The notes: generated by a model not told the origin, from the letters alone. Positions 23,803 through 33,278 are shown, numbered from the stretch's first letter. The stretch is 64,000 nucleotides of DNA from an uncultured Alphaproteobacteria bacterium (GCA_910577205.1 CAJTMA010000001.1:208468-272467); one strand, 5' to 3'. Numbers and translations: made by a program.

Positions 23803-26800
23803 ATGAACAGTGAAGACATATCCATCATTCGCAAAGAGCGGGGAAAGTTGGCGACCGCGCAGCAGCGTCGGGCGGCGAATCCTTTGCGCTCTGTATGGGT
23901 GGAAGCTTCTGCCGGCACGGGAAAGACCAAAGTTTTATCTGACCGGGTATTACGTTTGCTGCTCAGCGGCGTGGCGCCGTCTAAAATTCTTTGTTTGACT
24001 TATACCAAAGCCGCGGCCGTGGAAATGAGTTCGCGTATTGCCGGGCGGTTAAGCCGCTGGGCGGTTGCCGATGAGGAAACTCTACATAAAGAGCTTTTGG
24101 CATTGTTGGGCGAACTGCCTGAAAGCCAAAAGGATTATGCCAAGCTGGAAGCGATGGCGCGGCAATTATTCGCTGTTTTGCTGGATACGCCGGGCGGCAT
24201 GAAAATCCAGACCATACACAGCTTTTGTCAGGAGATTTTGAAACGCTTTCCGCTGGAAGCAAAAGTTTCGCCTTATTTTGAAGTGATGGATGACCGGACG
24301 GCGTCTGAAGCTTTGGCTGATATTCAACGCGGATTGTTGTTGAAGATTGAAGAAGAGCCAGATGGGTTTGTCGGTCAGGCTTTAGCTTTTTTGACCCGGC
24401 AGGTGAGCGAATTTAAGTTTCCGCAGATTATGGAAACAATAGCCGCGAATCGAAATAGAATCAGCAAGCTGCTGGCTTCCTTTGCCGATGAGGAGGCGTT
24501 GAAAGAAGAATTGGCGCGGCGGCTTGATGTTAATCCGGCGGAGAGCGAATTAAGCCTGTTGCGGCGTTTTATGGCCGAGATAAACCGGGATGATTTAACA
24601 GCAATGCGCGAGGCTTGGTTTAAAGGGGCGGCGACAGATGTTAAAAATGCGGAAATTTTAGCGCGTTTGAGTGAAGACGAATATCCCGAGGCGGCGTTTG
24701 AGGTTTATCAAAAATTGTTTTTAACCAAAGACGGCAGTCCCAAAGCCAAAGCCGGAAGCAAAGGGGCTTTGGCCGCGTGCCCACGTTTGGATGATATTTT
24801 TTATCGTGAAGCCGAGCGGCTGCAAATTCTTCAAAACAGCCTGACGGCTTTGCGGGTTTATGCTTCGACAGCGGCAGTATTGACTTTGGCGGGAGAACTT
24901 ATCGGCGGCTATAATTATTATAAAAAAATCCATTCTAAAATGGATTATGAAGATTTGATTGTGTTAACCCGCGATTTGCTGGAAGACAAGAGCGTGGCGG
25001 ACTGGGTGTTGTATAAGCTGGATGGCGGTATAGACCACGTGTTGATTGATGAAGCGCAAGACACGTCGCCAAACCAATGGGCGATTGTCAAGGCTCTGAC
25101 CGAAGAATTTTTTAATCATGCCGACCGGGTGAGAACGGTGTTTGCGGTGGGTGACCGCAAGCAGTCAATCTATAGCTTTCAAGGTGCTGACCCGCGCGAA
25201 TTTGAGAATATGCGGCGTTATTTTGCTGACAAGGCATCTAATTTTGATAAAGTGAAGCTTGAAGTTTCTTTCCGGTCGACTGCCAGCGTCTTAGACAGCG
25301 TCAATATGGTTTTCAGAGATGATTATGCCAAGCAAGGCGTGGTTTTGGAAAATGAAGACATAACCCATATTCCGTTTCGGACAGGGGATGGCGGCAAGGT
25401 TGAAATTTGGCCGCTGGTAGAACCGCAGGAAGGTGAAAATCCGGATATGTGGCGGCCGCCGGTTGAGCGTTCGGTTGGGGAATCGACATCTTCGCGTCTT
25501 GCGAAAATGATTGCCGCAAAGATTAAAGAACAGGTAAGCCGCGGCGATATTCTGGTGTCGCAGAACCGTCCGTTACGCTATAGGGATTATATGATTTTGG
25601 TGCAGCGCCGCAACAGCTTTGTCGAGGAAATGGTGCGCGAGTGCAAAAATGCCGGGGTTAATGTTGCCGGGGTTGATAAAATCCGTCTGCTGGAACAAAT
25701 TGCGGTGCAGGATTTGGTGGCGCTCGGAAAATTTTTGTTGCTGCCAACGGATGATTTGACTTTGGCTGAGGTTTTGAAGTCGCCGCTGTTTGGGCTAAGC
25801 GATGATGATTTGTTTGCTTTGTGTTATAACCGTGGCGGGGCATCAGTCTGGACAAGGCTGTGCGATAATGAAAATTACCGTGAAACCTATCTGTTGTTGC
25901 GCGATTTGCTGGATATGGCGGATTATGTGCGGCCGTTTGAGCTGTATGCTTATGTGTTAAATAAGCAAAACGGGCGGCGTAAGTTTGTAGAACGCATGGG
26001 GTTGGAAGTTGAGGACGGGCTGGACGAGTTTGTTAATCTGACTTTGGCTTATGAACAAGAGCATATTCCCAATTTGCAGGGCTTTATCCAATGGATTGCC
26101 GGAGATGAAATAGAGATTAAGCGCGAACTTGAGCAGAGCGAAGCGGATGCCGTGCGGATTATGACCGTGCATGGCTCTAAAGGATTGCAAGCTCCGGTGG
26201 TTATTCTGCCGGATACGGTTCGGATGGTGAATGTGCGCAAAGAAGGCGGTTTGTTGTGGGATGATTTGTTTTATTATCCTTTGTCTTCCGGCGATTATGA
26301 CAAGAACTGCTGCCGGATAAAAGATGAAGAAACTGTTCGCGCCAATGAAGAATATAAACGTCTGCTGTATGTGGCGTTGACCCGTGCCGAAGACCGGTTA
26401 TGCGTCTGCGGTTATCGGCAAAATACGGCAGCTAAAGATGAATCGTGGTATGGTATTTGCAAACGCAGCTTGGCGCAATTGGGCAGTGATGACGGGGCTG
26501 GAAATGTGGTTTATGAAACACCGCAAAGGCTGGCTGTAAATGCAGAAGAATCGTCAGAAAGTAAGAAGTTTATTCGTCCTGATTTTCCGTGGATGACACA
26601 GGCTGCGCCGGAAGAGAATCCTTTGGCAAAACCATATACCCCATCCCGTCCGGATGAGGATGACAGCGATGTGGCACTAGTTTCGCCGATAAGCGATGAT
26701 GGCTCAAACCGTTATCAGCGGGGACGGATTATTCATAAACTGCTACAATTTTTGCCGGATGTGCAAGCGGCTGATAAGAGGCTGGTTATTGCTGAATTTT

Positions 26801-27174
26801 TGGCAAAAAATGCGCCGGAAATGTCGTCATCCCAAGCGGAGCGAATCCAAAACGAGGTTTTGCGGTTGCTTGAGGATGAGAAGTTTAAGCCTTTGTTTGC
26901 GCCTGGTTCAAAAGCAGAAGTTCCGATTATCGGCGAAGTTGACGGGCGGATTATTTCCGCACAGGTAGACCGTTTGGTGGTGACTGACAGCGAAGTGATG
27001 ATTGTCGATTTTAAAACGAATCGTCCGGCAGCTAAAAGTTTAAATGAAGTGCCGGCTGTTTACTTTAAACAGTTGCGGGCTTATCGGGATCTGTTGGCGA
27101 AAATATATTCAGGCAAAACAGTGAAGAGTTATATCCTGTGGACCGATACGGCGCAAATTATGCAAATTGAATGA
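23803..27174 (+). CDS. addA: Double-strand break repair helicase AddA
   Basis: UvrD-family helicase-nuclease partner of AddB. The 1123-residue protein has Walker A EASAGTGKTKVLSDR, motif II HVLIDEAQDTSPNQW, motif III GDRKQSIYSFQGADP, motif IV LEVSFRST, motif V TVHGSKGLQAPVVILPD and motif VI LLYVALTRAEDRL. It ends in a PD-(D/E)xK nuclease domain (GRIIHKLL, AQVDRLVV, MIVDFKTNRP). The ATG at 23803 follows AAGG. With addB upstream and trxA downstream, it reproduces the standard alphaproteobacterial gene order. Confidence 0.96.
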   Translation: MNSEDISIIRKERGKLATAQQRRAANPLRSVWVEASAGTGKTKVLSDRVLRLLLSGVAPSKILCLTYTKAAAVEMSSRIAGRLSRWAVADEETLHKELLALLGELPESQKDYAKLEAMARQLFAVLLDTPGGMKIQTIHSFCQEILKRFPLEAKVSPYFEVMDDRTASEALADIQRGLLLKIEEEPDGFVGQALAFLTRQVSEFKFPQIMETIAANRNRISKLLASFADEEALKEELARRLDVNPAESELSLLRRFMAEINRDDLTAMREAWFKGAATDVKNAEILARLSEDEYPEAAFEVYQKLFLTKDGSPKAKAGSKGALAACPRLDDIFYREAERLQILQNSLTALRVYASTAAVLTLAGELIGGYNYYKKIHSKMDYEDLIVLTRDLLEDKSVADWVLYKLDGGIDHVLIDEAQDTSPNQWAIVKALTEEFFNHADRVRTVFAVGDRKQSIYSFQGADPREFENMRRYFADKASNFDKVKLEVSFRSTASVLDSVNMVFRDDYAKQGVVLENEDITHIPFRTGDGGKVEIWPLVEPQEGENPDMWRPPVERSVGESTSSRLAKMIAAKIKEQVSRGDILVSQNRPLRYRDYMILVQRRNSFVEEMVRECKNAGVNVAGVDKIRLLEQIAVQDLVALGKFLLLPTDDLTLAEVLKSPLFGLSDDDLFALCYNRGGASVWTRLCDNENYRETYLLLRDLLDMADYVRPFELYAYVLNKQNGRRKFVERMGLEVEDGLDEFVNLTLAYEQEHIPNLQGFIQWIAGDEIEIKRELEQSEADAVRIMTVHGSKGLQAPVVILPDTVRMVNVRKEGGLLWDDLFYYPLSSGDYDKNCCRIKDEETVRANEEYKRLLYVALTRAEDRLCVCGYRQNTAAKDESWYGICKRSLAQLGSDDGAGNVVYETPQRLAVNAEESSESKKFIRPDFPWMTQAAPEENPLAKPYTPSRPDEDDSDVALVSPISDDGSNRYQRGRIIHKLLQFLPDVQAADKRLVIAEFLAKNAPEMSSSQAERIQNEVLRLLEDEKFKPLFAPGSKAEVPIIGEVDGRIISAQVDRLVVTDSEVMIVDFKTNRPAAKSLNEVPAVYFKQLRAYRDLLAKIYSGKTVKSYILWTDTAQIMQIE

Positions 27175-27266
27175 GGTTTTTCGATAATAAGGCTTTAATA
27201 AATAAAAATATCTATTATATTAGAAGCATCTGACAGACACATATTTACTTTTGAAAGGGAATGACG

Positions 27267-27581
27267 ATGAAACAAATTTCTGACAGCCAGTTTGAAGCAG
27301 AGGTTTTGAATGCCAAAGGTTTGGTTTTGGTTGATTTTTGGGCTGAGTGGTGCGGACCTTGCCGTCAGCTTGGGCCGATTTTGGAAGAAGTTTCCAAGGA
27401 AATGGGAGATAAATGCCAGATTTGCAAAATGAATGTGGATGAATCTCCGAACACCGCAGCTCAATATGGTATTCGCAGCATTCCGACCATGTTTTTGTTC
27501 AAAGACGGCAAACAGGTTGACGTTAAAGTTGGTCTGAACTCCCAGTCTTCTTTGGTTTCTTGGCTGAATTCTCACGCATAG
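27267..27581 (+). CDS. trxA: Thioredoxin
   Basis: Cytosolic disulfide reductase. The product is 104 residues from the ATG at 27267, with the active site FWAEWCGPC (Cys29, Cys32), the cis-proline loop RSIPTMFLF and a usual thioredoxin end. An earlier in-frame ATG at 27261 touches the GAAAGGGA ribosome site, so the second ATG is better spaced. It follows addA, as in many Alphaproteobacteria, and ends at a strong terminator. Confidence 0.95.
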   Translation: MKQISDSQFEAEVLNAKGLVLVDFWAEWCGPCRQLGPILEEVSKEMGDKCQICKMNVDESPNTAAQYGIRSIPTMFLFKDGKQVDVKVGLNSQSSLVSWLNSHA

Positions 27582-27596
27582 AGGATACTTTGCTAC

Positions 27597-27628
27597 AATA
27601 AAAAGCCGCCATTGGGCGGCTTTTTATT
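27597..27628. terminator. Bidirectional intrinsic terminator after trxA
   Basis: 14-bp stem AATAAAAAGCCGCC / GGCGGCTTTTTATT with a 4-nt loop. T-runs on both strands serve trxA and the convergent Cys-rich gene. Confidence 0.9.
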
Positions 27629-27631
27629 GAA

Positions 27632-29218
27632 TTAGTATTTTATCATGGGCAGAACAAATCCCGCCGAGTTAACTTTAGCAGACCAAGACCAATCTTGTCC
27701 ATTCCGCCAATAAGAATCATCCATTATCTTATCACAGTGATAGCTGTCGCCATCATCATCAACTCTTTGTTCATTTGATGATTGATAGGCTGATTTATAG
27801 TCGTCAAAAACAATAGGTTCTGATCCCGGGATTAATTCTTGTGTATCTCTTATAGAATCCTTATTTTTATGAAAAATATCTAGGTCGCGCATACTCGGCA
27901 CAAACCAGTTTCCTTTGCCGCACCAGCTCCCTGAAGGGCAGCCAGTTGCGGGTTGGTAATTGTTGGCGAAGATGAATGTATTATAGTTTAAGCCGTGGGC
28001 TTTGCCGTAAGCCAAAACAATTTCTGTATTAGCCTTGCCATCCGGAGCACAGGATGAAGCACATTCGCTACAGTTTTTCAAATCAGGAATATCAACTTGT
28101 ATGGTATGCAGTTGATCGTAATTTCCCCATTCTTTTAGCGCGTAGGAATATATATACCGGCATCTTAACCGAGCTTGGGCTTCGGGTAAAGATGAGGAGG
28201 TAACGCATTTTTCAACCTTGGACTCATTGGCTCCAAGATTATTAATCGCAGCGGCAATTCTAAGGTTTTCATCAACCACGATACCGATAGCAATTTTATT
28301 GGGCAGATACTGCCTCGAAGTGGTACGGTCGGAATAGAGAATTAAGCCCGGTTTGATACATTTGTCATACTTCCCGCCACAGGAGTTGCCGGCGAGTTGG
28401 AAATCGCCCGAGCAGTTTGAACTGTCATACTGGAACTTGCTGTCGCAGCACTCCTTGCAGGTATCGAATTTTTTTGTTGTGCCGCTCCAGCAAGTTTTAG
28501 CGCCGGTCGCCCCGCCACAGTCGCAAGTCTTGAAGCCATCGCAAGGCGCTTCGCTGCGTTTGTATTTCATTGTGCCGCAGGAGTTACAGATTTCACCTGG
28601 GACGTAACCATGCGCCGAAGCCTCCGCCGAGGTATAAGTAAATCCCGCGCAGGGATTACACACGCAAGTCTTGTATTTACTGTCATAAGGGCAAGCTCTG
28701 TCCCCGATTTTGCCGACCTCACAGTTGGAGGCATATCCGGCATCTCGACAAGCCCGGGCATTATCTGTTTCGCAGGATTTATATAAGGTTGAGCTGTGCG
28801 GACATTTGCCAGACAAATATTTAGGCAAGGTACAAGACGTTACATTATATCCATTGCCGCGACACCAGGTGTCCGGGTCAATACATTCTTTAACAAAGGA
28901 GCTGTCTTCGGTACAGGCTTCACCGGGAATATATCCGGCAGGACAACCTTTATGCAAATAGCCCCGTGATTTGCATAAGTCACCGGGATTAAACTCTTGT
29001 CCGCCGGGATTGCTGCCGCCAAATTTTAATCCGCCGTCATTGGTGATAAAATGCACTGCCGCTAATTTAAGAAATTGTGCAGGCTTCGATTCAAAGGCTT
29101 GGTTTTGGCTTGTATCTACGAGGGAGGCATACGCCGAAGATAAGGAAGCGAAAGCAGTCTGCGGCAGAACTAAGGAGAATGCCGAAGACCATAATAAAGA
29201 TTTGCTGATTATTTTCAT
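27632..29218 (-). CDS. Exported Cys-rich repeat protein with DUF1566-like C-terminus
   Basis: A 528-residue exported protein. I start it at the ATG at 29218, which opens a clear signal peptide (MKIISKSLLWSSAFSLVLPQ...AFA) after GAGGTG; the frame extends 23 codons upstream without a signal. Mature residues about 60-290 contain repeated Cys modules of the form C-x2-GY...C-x-(A/S)G...PGE-x-C, suggesting many disulfides in the periplasm or outside. The C-terminal part, with LAYGKAHGLNYNTFIF, GNWFVPSMRDLDIF and the closing SAGFVLPMIKY, resembles the DUF1566/Lcl-type surface domain. I do not know a function; adhesion or surface display is a guess. Confidence 0.8.
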   Translation of the reverse strand: MKIISKSLLWSSAFSLVLPQTAFASLSSAYASLVDTSQNQAFESKPAQFLKLAAVHFITNDGGLKFGGSNPGGQEFNPGDLCKSRGYLHKGCPAGYIPGEACTEDSSFVKECIDPDTWCRGNGYNVTSCTLPKYLSGKCPHSSTLYKSCETDNARACRDAGYASNCEVGKIGDRACPYDSKYKTCVCNPCAGFTYTSAEASAHGYVPGEICNSCGTMKYKRSEAPCDGFKTCDCGGATGAKTCWSGTTKKFDTCKECCDSKFQYDSSNCSGDFQLAGNSCGGKYDKCIKPGLILYSDRTTSRQYLPNKIAIGIVVDENLRIAAAINNLGANESKVEKCVTSSSLPEAQARLRCRYIYSYALKEWGNYDQLHTIQVDIPDLKNCSECASSCAPDGKANTEIVLAYGKAHGLNYNTFIFANNYQPATGCPSGSWCGKGNWFVPSMRDLDIFHKNKDSIRDTQELIPGSEPIVFDDYKSAYQSSNEQRVDDDGDSYHCDKIMDDSYWRNGQDWSWSAKVNSAGFVLPMIKY

Positions 29219-29560
29219 AATACACCTCACAAATATAACTGAATCAAAGCCTGAATGTAGAATAGCACATCGAAAGCAATCTGTCAATCATTAATGAAGG
29301 GTAATTTTTTGTTGGTCTAAAGGAAATAGATAATTGGGATGAGGTTTAAAACAATGTTATTATAACCTCAAGATGACGTGAGCATTGGTACGATATTCTC
29401 ATTTAATGTCACTCTCCGGCTTGACCGGAGAGTCTAGGTAATAAGTAGGCTTTATTATAAACCTGGATTACCCGCTCTGGCCGGGTAATGACAAAAAGCT
29501 GGAATGATATTTTCACATCCGCGGCGGGGCATTACGAGCGAAGCGAAGTTATCTCAGCGA
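29219..29560. repeat. Intergenic repeat cluster
   Basis: 342 bases without a gene. It holds palindromes ACTCTCCGG/CCGGAGAGT (29411-29433) and ATTACCCG/CGGGTAAT (29467-29489), a GGCTTTATTATAAACCTGGA module at about 29451-29470, and CATTACGAGCGAAGCGAAG near 29531-29549. Inverted or similar copies of these modules occur in the 39.8-40.2 kb gap. Confidence 0.7.
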
Positions 29561-31339
29561 TTAGCAACATAAGTCTTCGATAATTTTGTTTAAAACCACA
29601 AAGCCTTGTGGTGTTGCCCGAAGTGTGTCCGGGGTTTCAATAAGCAGATTGCTGTGCTTTAAAGTTTCTAAGCTTTGATTATTAACAACACTGTTGAGCG
29701 GTAAGCCGCATTGTTGCTGAAAAAGTTTTTTGTTTATGCCCTCGGTAATGCGCAATCCCATAATGATTAGTTCTTCTGCGCGTTCTGCGGGAGTTAATTC
29801 CTCAAGCTGGCGATGGTGGGTGGAAGCATAGATTTTATCTTTTGTTTTTATTCTTCCATGAGCTGCCGGGCCAATTCCCAAATAGTTTTCTCCGCGCCAG
29901 TATGCCAGATTATGGCGTGATTCATAATCGGGATTGGCGAAGTTAGAAATTTCATATTGCGGGTAGCCGTGTTTTTTTAAATATTGCTGCGTTATGGCGT
30001 AAAGTTGTGACGCAGGCTCATCTTCCAGCGGCTTGATGCCTTTACGGGCAAAAAATGTGCCTTCTTCTATGGTTAATTGGTAAAGCGAAATATGTTTCAG
30101 GCCAAAACTTACGGCTTGTTGAAGCTCTTTTTGCCATGCTTCCGGGGTTTGTCCGGGGCGCGCATAAATCAAGTCAATAGAATGATTGTCAAAGATAGTT
30201 GTTATTTGTTCGATGGCTTGTAAAGCTTGTGTCAGATTATGTGTGCGTCCGAGAAACTTTAAGCTTTCGTTGTTTAAAGCCTGAACTCCCAAAGATAACC
30301 GGTTTATGCCAGTCTTTTTCAGGTCAGCAAACAAGTCGGGATGATTGGTGTTAGGGTTGGCTTCGAGGGAAATTTCCACATTATCTGTTGTCGGCCAAAG
30401 CTTGTGAACATGATTAATGATTTTTTCAATATAGCGCGGTTCGATTAATGATGGTGTGCCGCCGCCGAAAAAAATGCTTTGTACTGTTTGTTCGGAAGTT
30501 ATCTCGTGATACCATTCCAAATCAGCCAAATAGCTATCAATAACTTTTTGTTGGTCGACACGTTTGTCAATCTTGCTGTAAAAGTCGCAATAAGGGCATT
30601 TGCTGAGGCAGTAGGGCCAGTGAATATAAACAGACAGAGGAACAATGATTTTATTGGTCTTCTGCAGGCGTCTTCCGGTGCTCGCGTCCTCACGTACGTC
30701 TATGTACGCTGCGGGTCTGCGCTCCGTGGAGCCACCATCATAAGACTCACTAAAATCATTGTCAGAAATAGCATTGGTCTTCTGCAGGCGTCTTTCGGTG
30801 CTCGCGTCCTCGTTCTCGCAAAGTTCCGGGGAGGCGTAAACCCCTCCTAACCTCCCCTTAATATTAAGGGGAGGAATAGGTAGTTTGTTGTTGGAAAAAG
30901 CATTGGTCTTCTGTGAGCATCCTCCGGTGCTCGCGTCCTCGTTTATGCCAAGTTCCGGATAGGAATAATCCCTACCCTGCCTCCCCTTAATATTAAGGGG
31001 AGGAGAGGAGGGGATTAAAGTTGTTATTTGTGAAAGACAGCCTTCAATATTTTCTAGGATATCATTATTCCAAAAACGAAGTAGTTTATATCCTCTGTTT
31101 ATTATTTCTTGGTTTCGAAATTTATCTTTTCGATTATCACAATGTTGTCCGCCATCTATCTCAATGACTAATTTTAAAGCAGCACAATAAAAATCGACGA
31201 TGTATTTATTATCGAAAATGTATTGTCTTTGAAAACGTACTCCCAATTGTCGTTTGCGTAGTTTTTGCCATAACAATTTTTCAGCATTTGTTTGGTTGCT
31301 GCGTAATTGGCGGGAATAACTTATCAATTGTTTTTTCAT
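29561..31339 (-). CDS. hemW: DUF559 endonuclease-like domain joined in frame to HemW-like heme chaperone
   Basis: One open frame of 592 codons. Residues 1-115 form a DUF559 (Vsr-like nuclease fold) domain: RSNQTNAEKLLWQKLR, FYCAALKLVIEIDGGQH, YKLLRFWNNDI. Residues about 230-592 are HemW, a radical-SAM heme chaperone, with CLSKCPYCDFYS (the CX3CX2C cluster site), FFGGGTPSLIEP and the HemW motif RHNLAYWRGENYLG. Between them lie three copies of PLNIKGR/EDAST-type peptide encoded by palindromic DNA repeats. The start overlaps the hslU stop (TAATG). Either a true fusion exists, or two genes have been joined by in-frame repeats and HemW starts internally; I cannot decide. Both halves are normally separate proteins. 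Confidence 0.8.
   Translation of the reverse strand: MKKQLISYSRQLRSNQTNAEKLLWQKLRKRQLGVRFQRQYIFDNKYIVDFYCAALKLVIEIDGGQHCDNRKDKFRNQEIINRGYKLLRFWNNDILENIEGCLSQITTLIPSSPPLNIKGRQGRDYSYPELGINEDASTGGCSQKTNAFSNNKLPIPPLNIKGRLGGVYASPELCENEDASTERRLQKTNAISDNDFSESYDGGSTERRPAAYIDVREDASTGRRLQKTNKIIVPLSVYIHWPYCLSKCPYCDFYSKIDKRVDQQKVIDSYLADLEWYHEITSEQTVQSIFFGGGTPSLIEPRYIEKIINHVHKLWPTTDNVEISLEANPNTNHPDLFADLKKTGINRLSLGVQALNNESLKFLGRTHNLTQALQAIEQITTIFDNHSIDLIYARPGQTPEAWQKELQQAVSFGLKHISLYQLTIEEGTFFARKGIKPLEDEPASQLYAITQQYLKKHGYPQYEISNFANPDYESRHNLAYWRGENYLGIGPAAHGRIKTKDKIYASTHHRQLEELTPAERAEELIIMGLRITEGINKKLFQQQCGLPLNSVVNNQSLETLKHSNLLIETPDTLRATPQGFVVLNKIIEDLCC
30653..31002. repeat. In-gene palindromic repeat array (three EDAST units)
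   Basis: Three copies of a 39-bp unit (ATTGGTCTTCTGCAGGCGTC... on the plus strand) occur at 30653-30691, 30773-30811 and 30902-30940. The minus strand encodes EDASTGRRLQKTN-like peptides. Copy 1 is followed by the family-P core CTCACGTACGTCTATGTACG (30689-30713). Two perfect 22-bp palindromes (CTCCCCTTAAT plus its complement) lie at 30852-30873 and 30981-31002 and encode PLNIKG. All preserve the reading frame. Confidence 0.85.
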
Positions 31340-32649
31340 TACAAAATAAATTTGGATAAGTCGCCGGATTCAGTATATTTAGCCAGTTTTTCTTCGACCA
31401 TTGCCGCGGTGATGACTGTTTTTTCGCCGCTGCGGTCAGAAGCGTTAAAGCTGATATCTTCCAGCAGGATTTCCAAGACGGTATGCAGGCGGCGAGCGCC
31501 GATGTTTTCAACATTTTCGTTAATAATAACTGCCATGTCGGCTATTTTTTCGATAGCTTCCGGTTCAAATTCCAAGGTGAAGTTTTCAGTTTGCATCAAG
31601 GCAATATATTGTTCTATCAGGTTGGCTTCCGGTTCGGTAAGGATTCTGACAAAGTCTTCATGTGTCAGGGCTTTAAGCTCAACGCGTATTGGCAGGCGGC
31701 CTTGGAGTTCGGGCAATAAATCCGACGGTTTTGACAAGTGGAATGCGCCGGAGCAAATAAAGAGGATATGGTCGGTCTTAACCATGCCGTATTTGGTGGC
31801 GACGGTAGTTCCCTCAATCAGCGGCAGCAAGTCGCGCTGGACACCTTCCCGGGATATGTCGCCGCCGCGGCGGTCATCTTTTCCGGAAATCTTATCAATC
31901 TCGTCAATAAAGACAATGCCATCGTTTTCAACAGCTTTGATTGCTTCACGGGTGATAAGGTCGTTGTCCAGAAGCTTGTCGCATTCTTCTTCCATCAGGA
32001 CTTTATAGGCATCGCCGACAGTCATTTTCTTGGTTTTATATTTGTCGCCGAACGGTTTGCCGATTAAGTCGCCGAGGCTTATCATTCCCATTTGAGCGCC
32101 GGGCATTCCGGGAATGTCAATTGTCGGCATGGAGGCATTGCCGTTGTCCAGAACGCTGATTTCAATTTCGTTGTCGTTCAGCTGGTTTTCGCGCAAAAGT
32201 TTGCGGAATTTCTGGCGGGTTTCTTCTCCGGCATTGACACCGACCAAAGCTTCCAAAACGCGTTCTTCCGCAGCGATTTCGGCTTTGGCGGCAACGCTTT
32301 TGCGCAGTTCTTCTTTGGTGCTGTGCAGCGCGTTTTCCAGCAAATCGCGGATGATGGATTCCACATCGCGCCCGACGTAACCGATTTCGGTAAATTTGGT
32401 GGCTTCGACTTTAATAAACGGTGCTTTTGCTAATTTTGCCAGCCGCCGGGATATTTCGGTTTTGCCAACGCCGGTCGGGCCAACCATTAAAATGTTTTTA
32501 GGGACAATTTCGTCTTTGAGCCTGTCCGGCAGCTGCATCCGGCGCCAACGGTTGCGCAATGCGACAGCAACGGCTTTTTTAGCTTCGGTTTGGCCGATAA
32601 TGAAACGGTCAAGTTCGGAAACGATTTCTCGGGGGCTGAATACGGCCAT
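31339..32649 (-). CDS. hslU: ATP-dependent protease ATPase subunit HslU
   Basis: AAA+ unfoldase that feeds substrates to the HslV peptidase. The 436-residue protein has REIVSELDRFIIGQTEAKKA, Walker A GPTGVGKT (about 57-64), the pore motif GYVGRD, Walker B GIVFIDEIDKI, and the C-terminal sensor and contact region ending LSKFIL, which docks into HslV. It lies directly after hslV with a one-base gap and overlaps the next gene by one base. Confidence 0.97.
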   Translation of the reverse strand: MAVFSPREIVSELDRFIIGQTEAKKAVAVALRNRWRRMQLPDRLKDEIVPKNILMVGPTGVGKTEISRRLAKLAKAPFIKVEATKFTEIGYVGRDVESIIRDLLENALHSTKEELRKSVAAKAEIAAEERVLEALVGVNAGEETRQKFRKLLRENQLNDNEIEISVLDNGNASMPTIDIPGMPGAQMGMISLGDLIGKPFGDKYKTKKMTVGDAYKVLMEEECDKLLDNDLITREAIKAVENDGIVFIDEIDKISGKDDRRGGDISREGVQRDLLPLIEGTTVATKYGMVKTDHILFICSGAFHLSKPSDLLPELQGRLPIRVELKALTHEDFVRILTEPEANLIEQYIALMQTENFTLEFEPEAIEKIADMAVIINENVENIGARRLHTVLEILLEDISFNASDRSGEKTVITAAMVEEKLAKYTESGDLSKFIL

Positions 32650-32650
32650 G

Positions 32651-33175
32651 TTAATTTACCTTTTCGATAATAATGTTGTGATTAGTATAAACGTCAATGT
32701 CGCCGGCGATGTTAAGCGCTTTGCGGGCGATATCTTCCGGGGATAGGCCGTCAATGTCGTAGAGAGCTTTGGCTGCCGCCATAGCGTAATTGCCGCCGCT
32801 GCCGATGCCGATTATGCCGTCATCAGGTTCCATGACTTCGCCTGTGCCGGAAATGACCAGAGAAACGTCTTTGTCCGCGACAATCATATAAGCCTGCAAT
32901 TGGCGGAGGTATTTATCCATGCGCCAGTCTTTGGCGAGTTCAACCGCCGCGCGTTTTAACTGGTTGGCGTGTTTTTCCAATTTGCCTTCCAGACGTTCAA
33001 TAAGGGTTATGCCGTCGGCGGCTGCTCCGGCAAAACCGGCGATGATTTTACCGTTGCCGATGCGGCGGACTTTTACTGATTTTGATTTGAAAACGATTGC
33101 TTCGCCGAGAGTGGCTTGGCCATCTCCCGCCATAACAACTTCGTTTCCTTTGCGGACACATAAAATGGTGGTCAT
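32651..33175 (-). CDS. hslV: ATP-dependent protease peptidase subunit HslV
   Basis: Threonine peptidase of the HslUV two-component protease. The 174-residue protein begins MTTILCVRK, so removal of Met exposes the catalytic Thr. The motifs VMAGDGQATLG, AGFAGAAADG, SGTGEVMEPDDGIIGIGSGGNYAMAAA and the closing YTNHNIIIE are standard. It is the first gene of an hslV-hslU-(DUF559-hemW) transcript and is separated from the preceding minus-strand gene by a terminator. Confidence 0.97.
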   Translation of the reverse strand: MTTILCVRKGNEVVMAGDGQATLGEAIVFKSKSVKVRRIGNGKIIAGFAGAAADGITLIERLEGKLEKHANQLKRAAVELAKDWRMDKYLRQLQAYMIVADKDVSLVISGTGEVMEPDDGIIGIGSGGNYAMAAAKALYDIDGLSPEDIARKALNIAGDIDVYTNHNIIIEKVN

Positions 33176-33246
33176 CGATTTTCCTTAAAAATGAATATTG
33201 CTTTTTATAATTTAGGTAAAAGATTTTCTGTTTGCAAGGCTAAAAA

Positions 33247-33275
33247 GAAACCCCGCCAAAATCCGGCGGGGTTTC
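33247..33275 (-). terminator. Intrinsic terminator
   Basis: 11-bp stem GAAACCCCGCC / GGCGGGGTTTC with a 7-nt loop, followed on the minus strand by TTTTTAG. It ends the lipoprotein-yifB-pseudoprotease operon just upstream of hslV. Confidence 0.88.
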
Positions 33276-33278
33276 ATC

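Noticed and set aside
23451..23813. Open frame of 120 codons between addB and addA
   Set aside because: It is produced by the 111-bp tandem repeat and the hairpin element, has no ribosome site, and its peptide is only the repeat translated.
30653..31002. Possible CRISPR array in the hemW frame
   Set aside because: Units are unevenly spaced, spacers are themselves repeats, and no cas genes are present; they are palindromic element copies.
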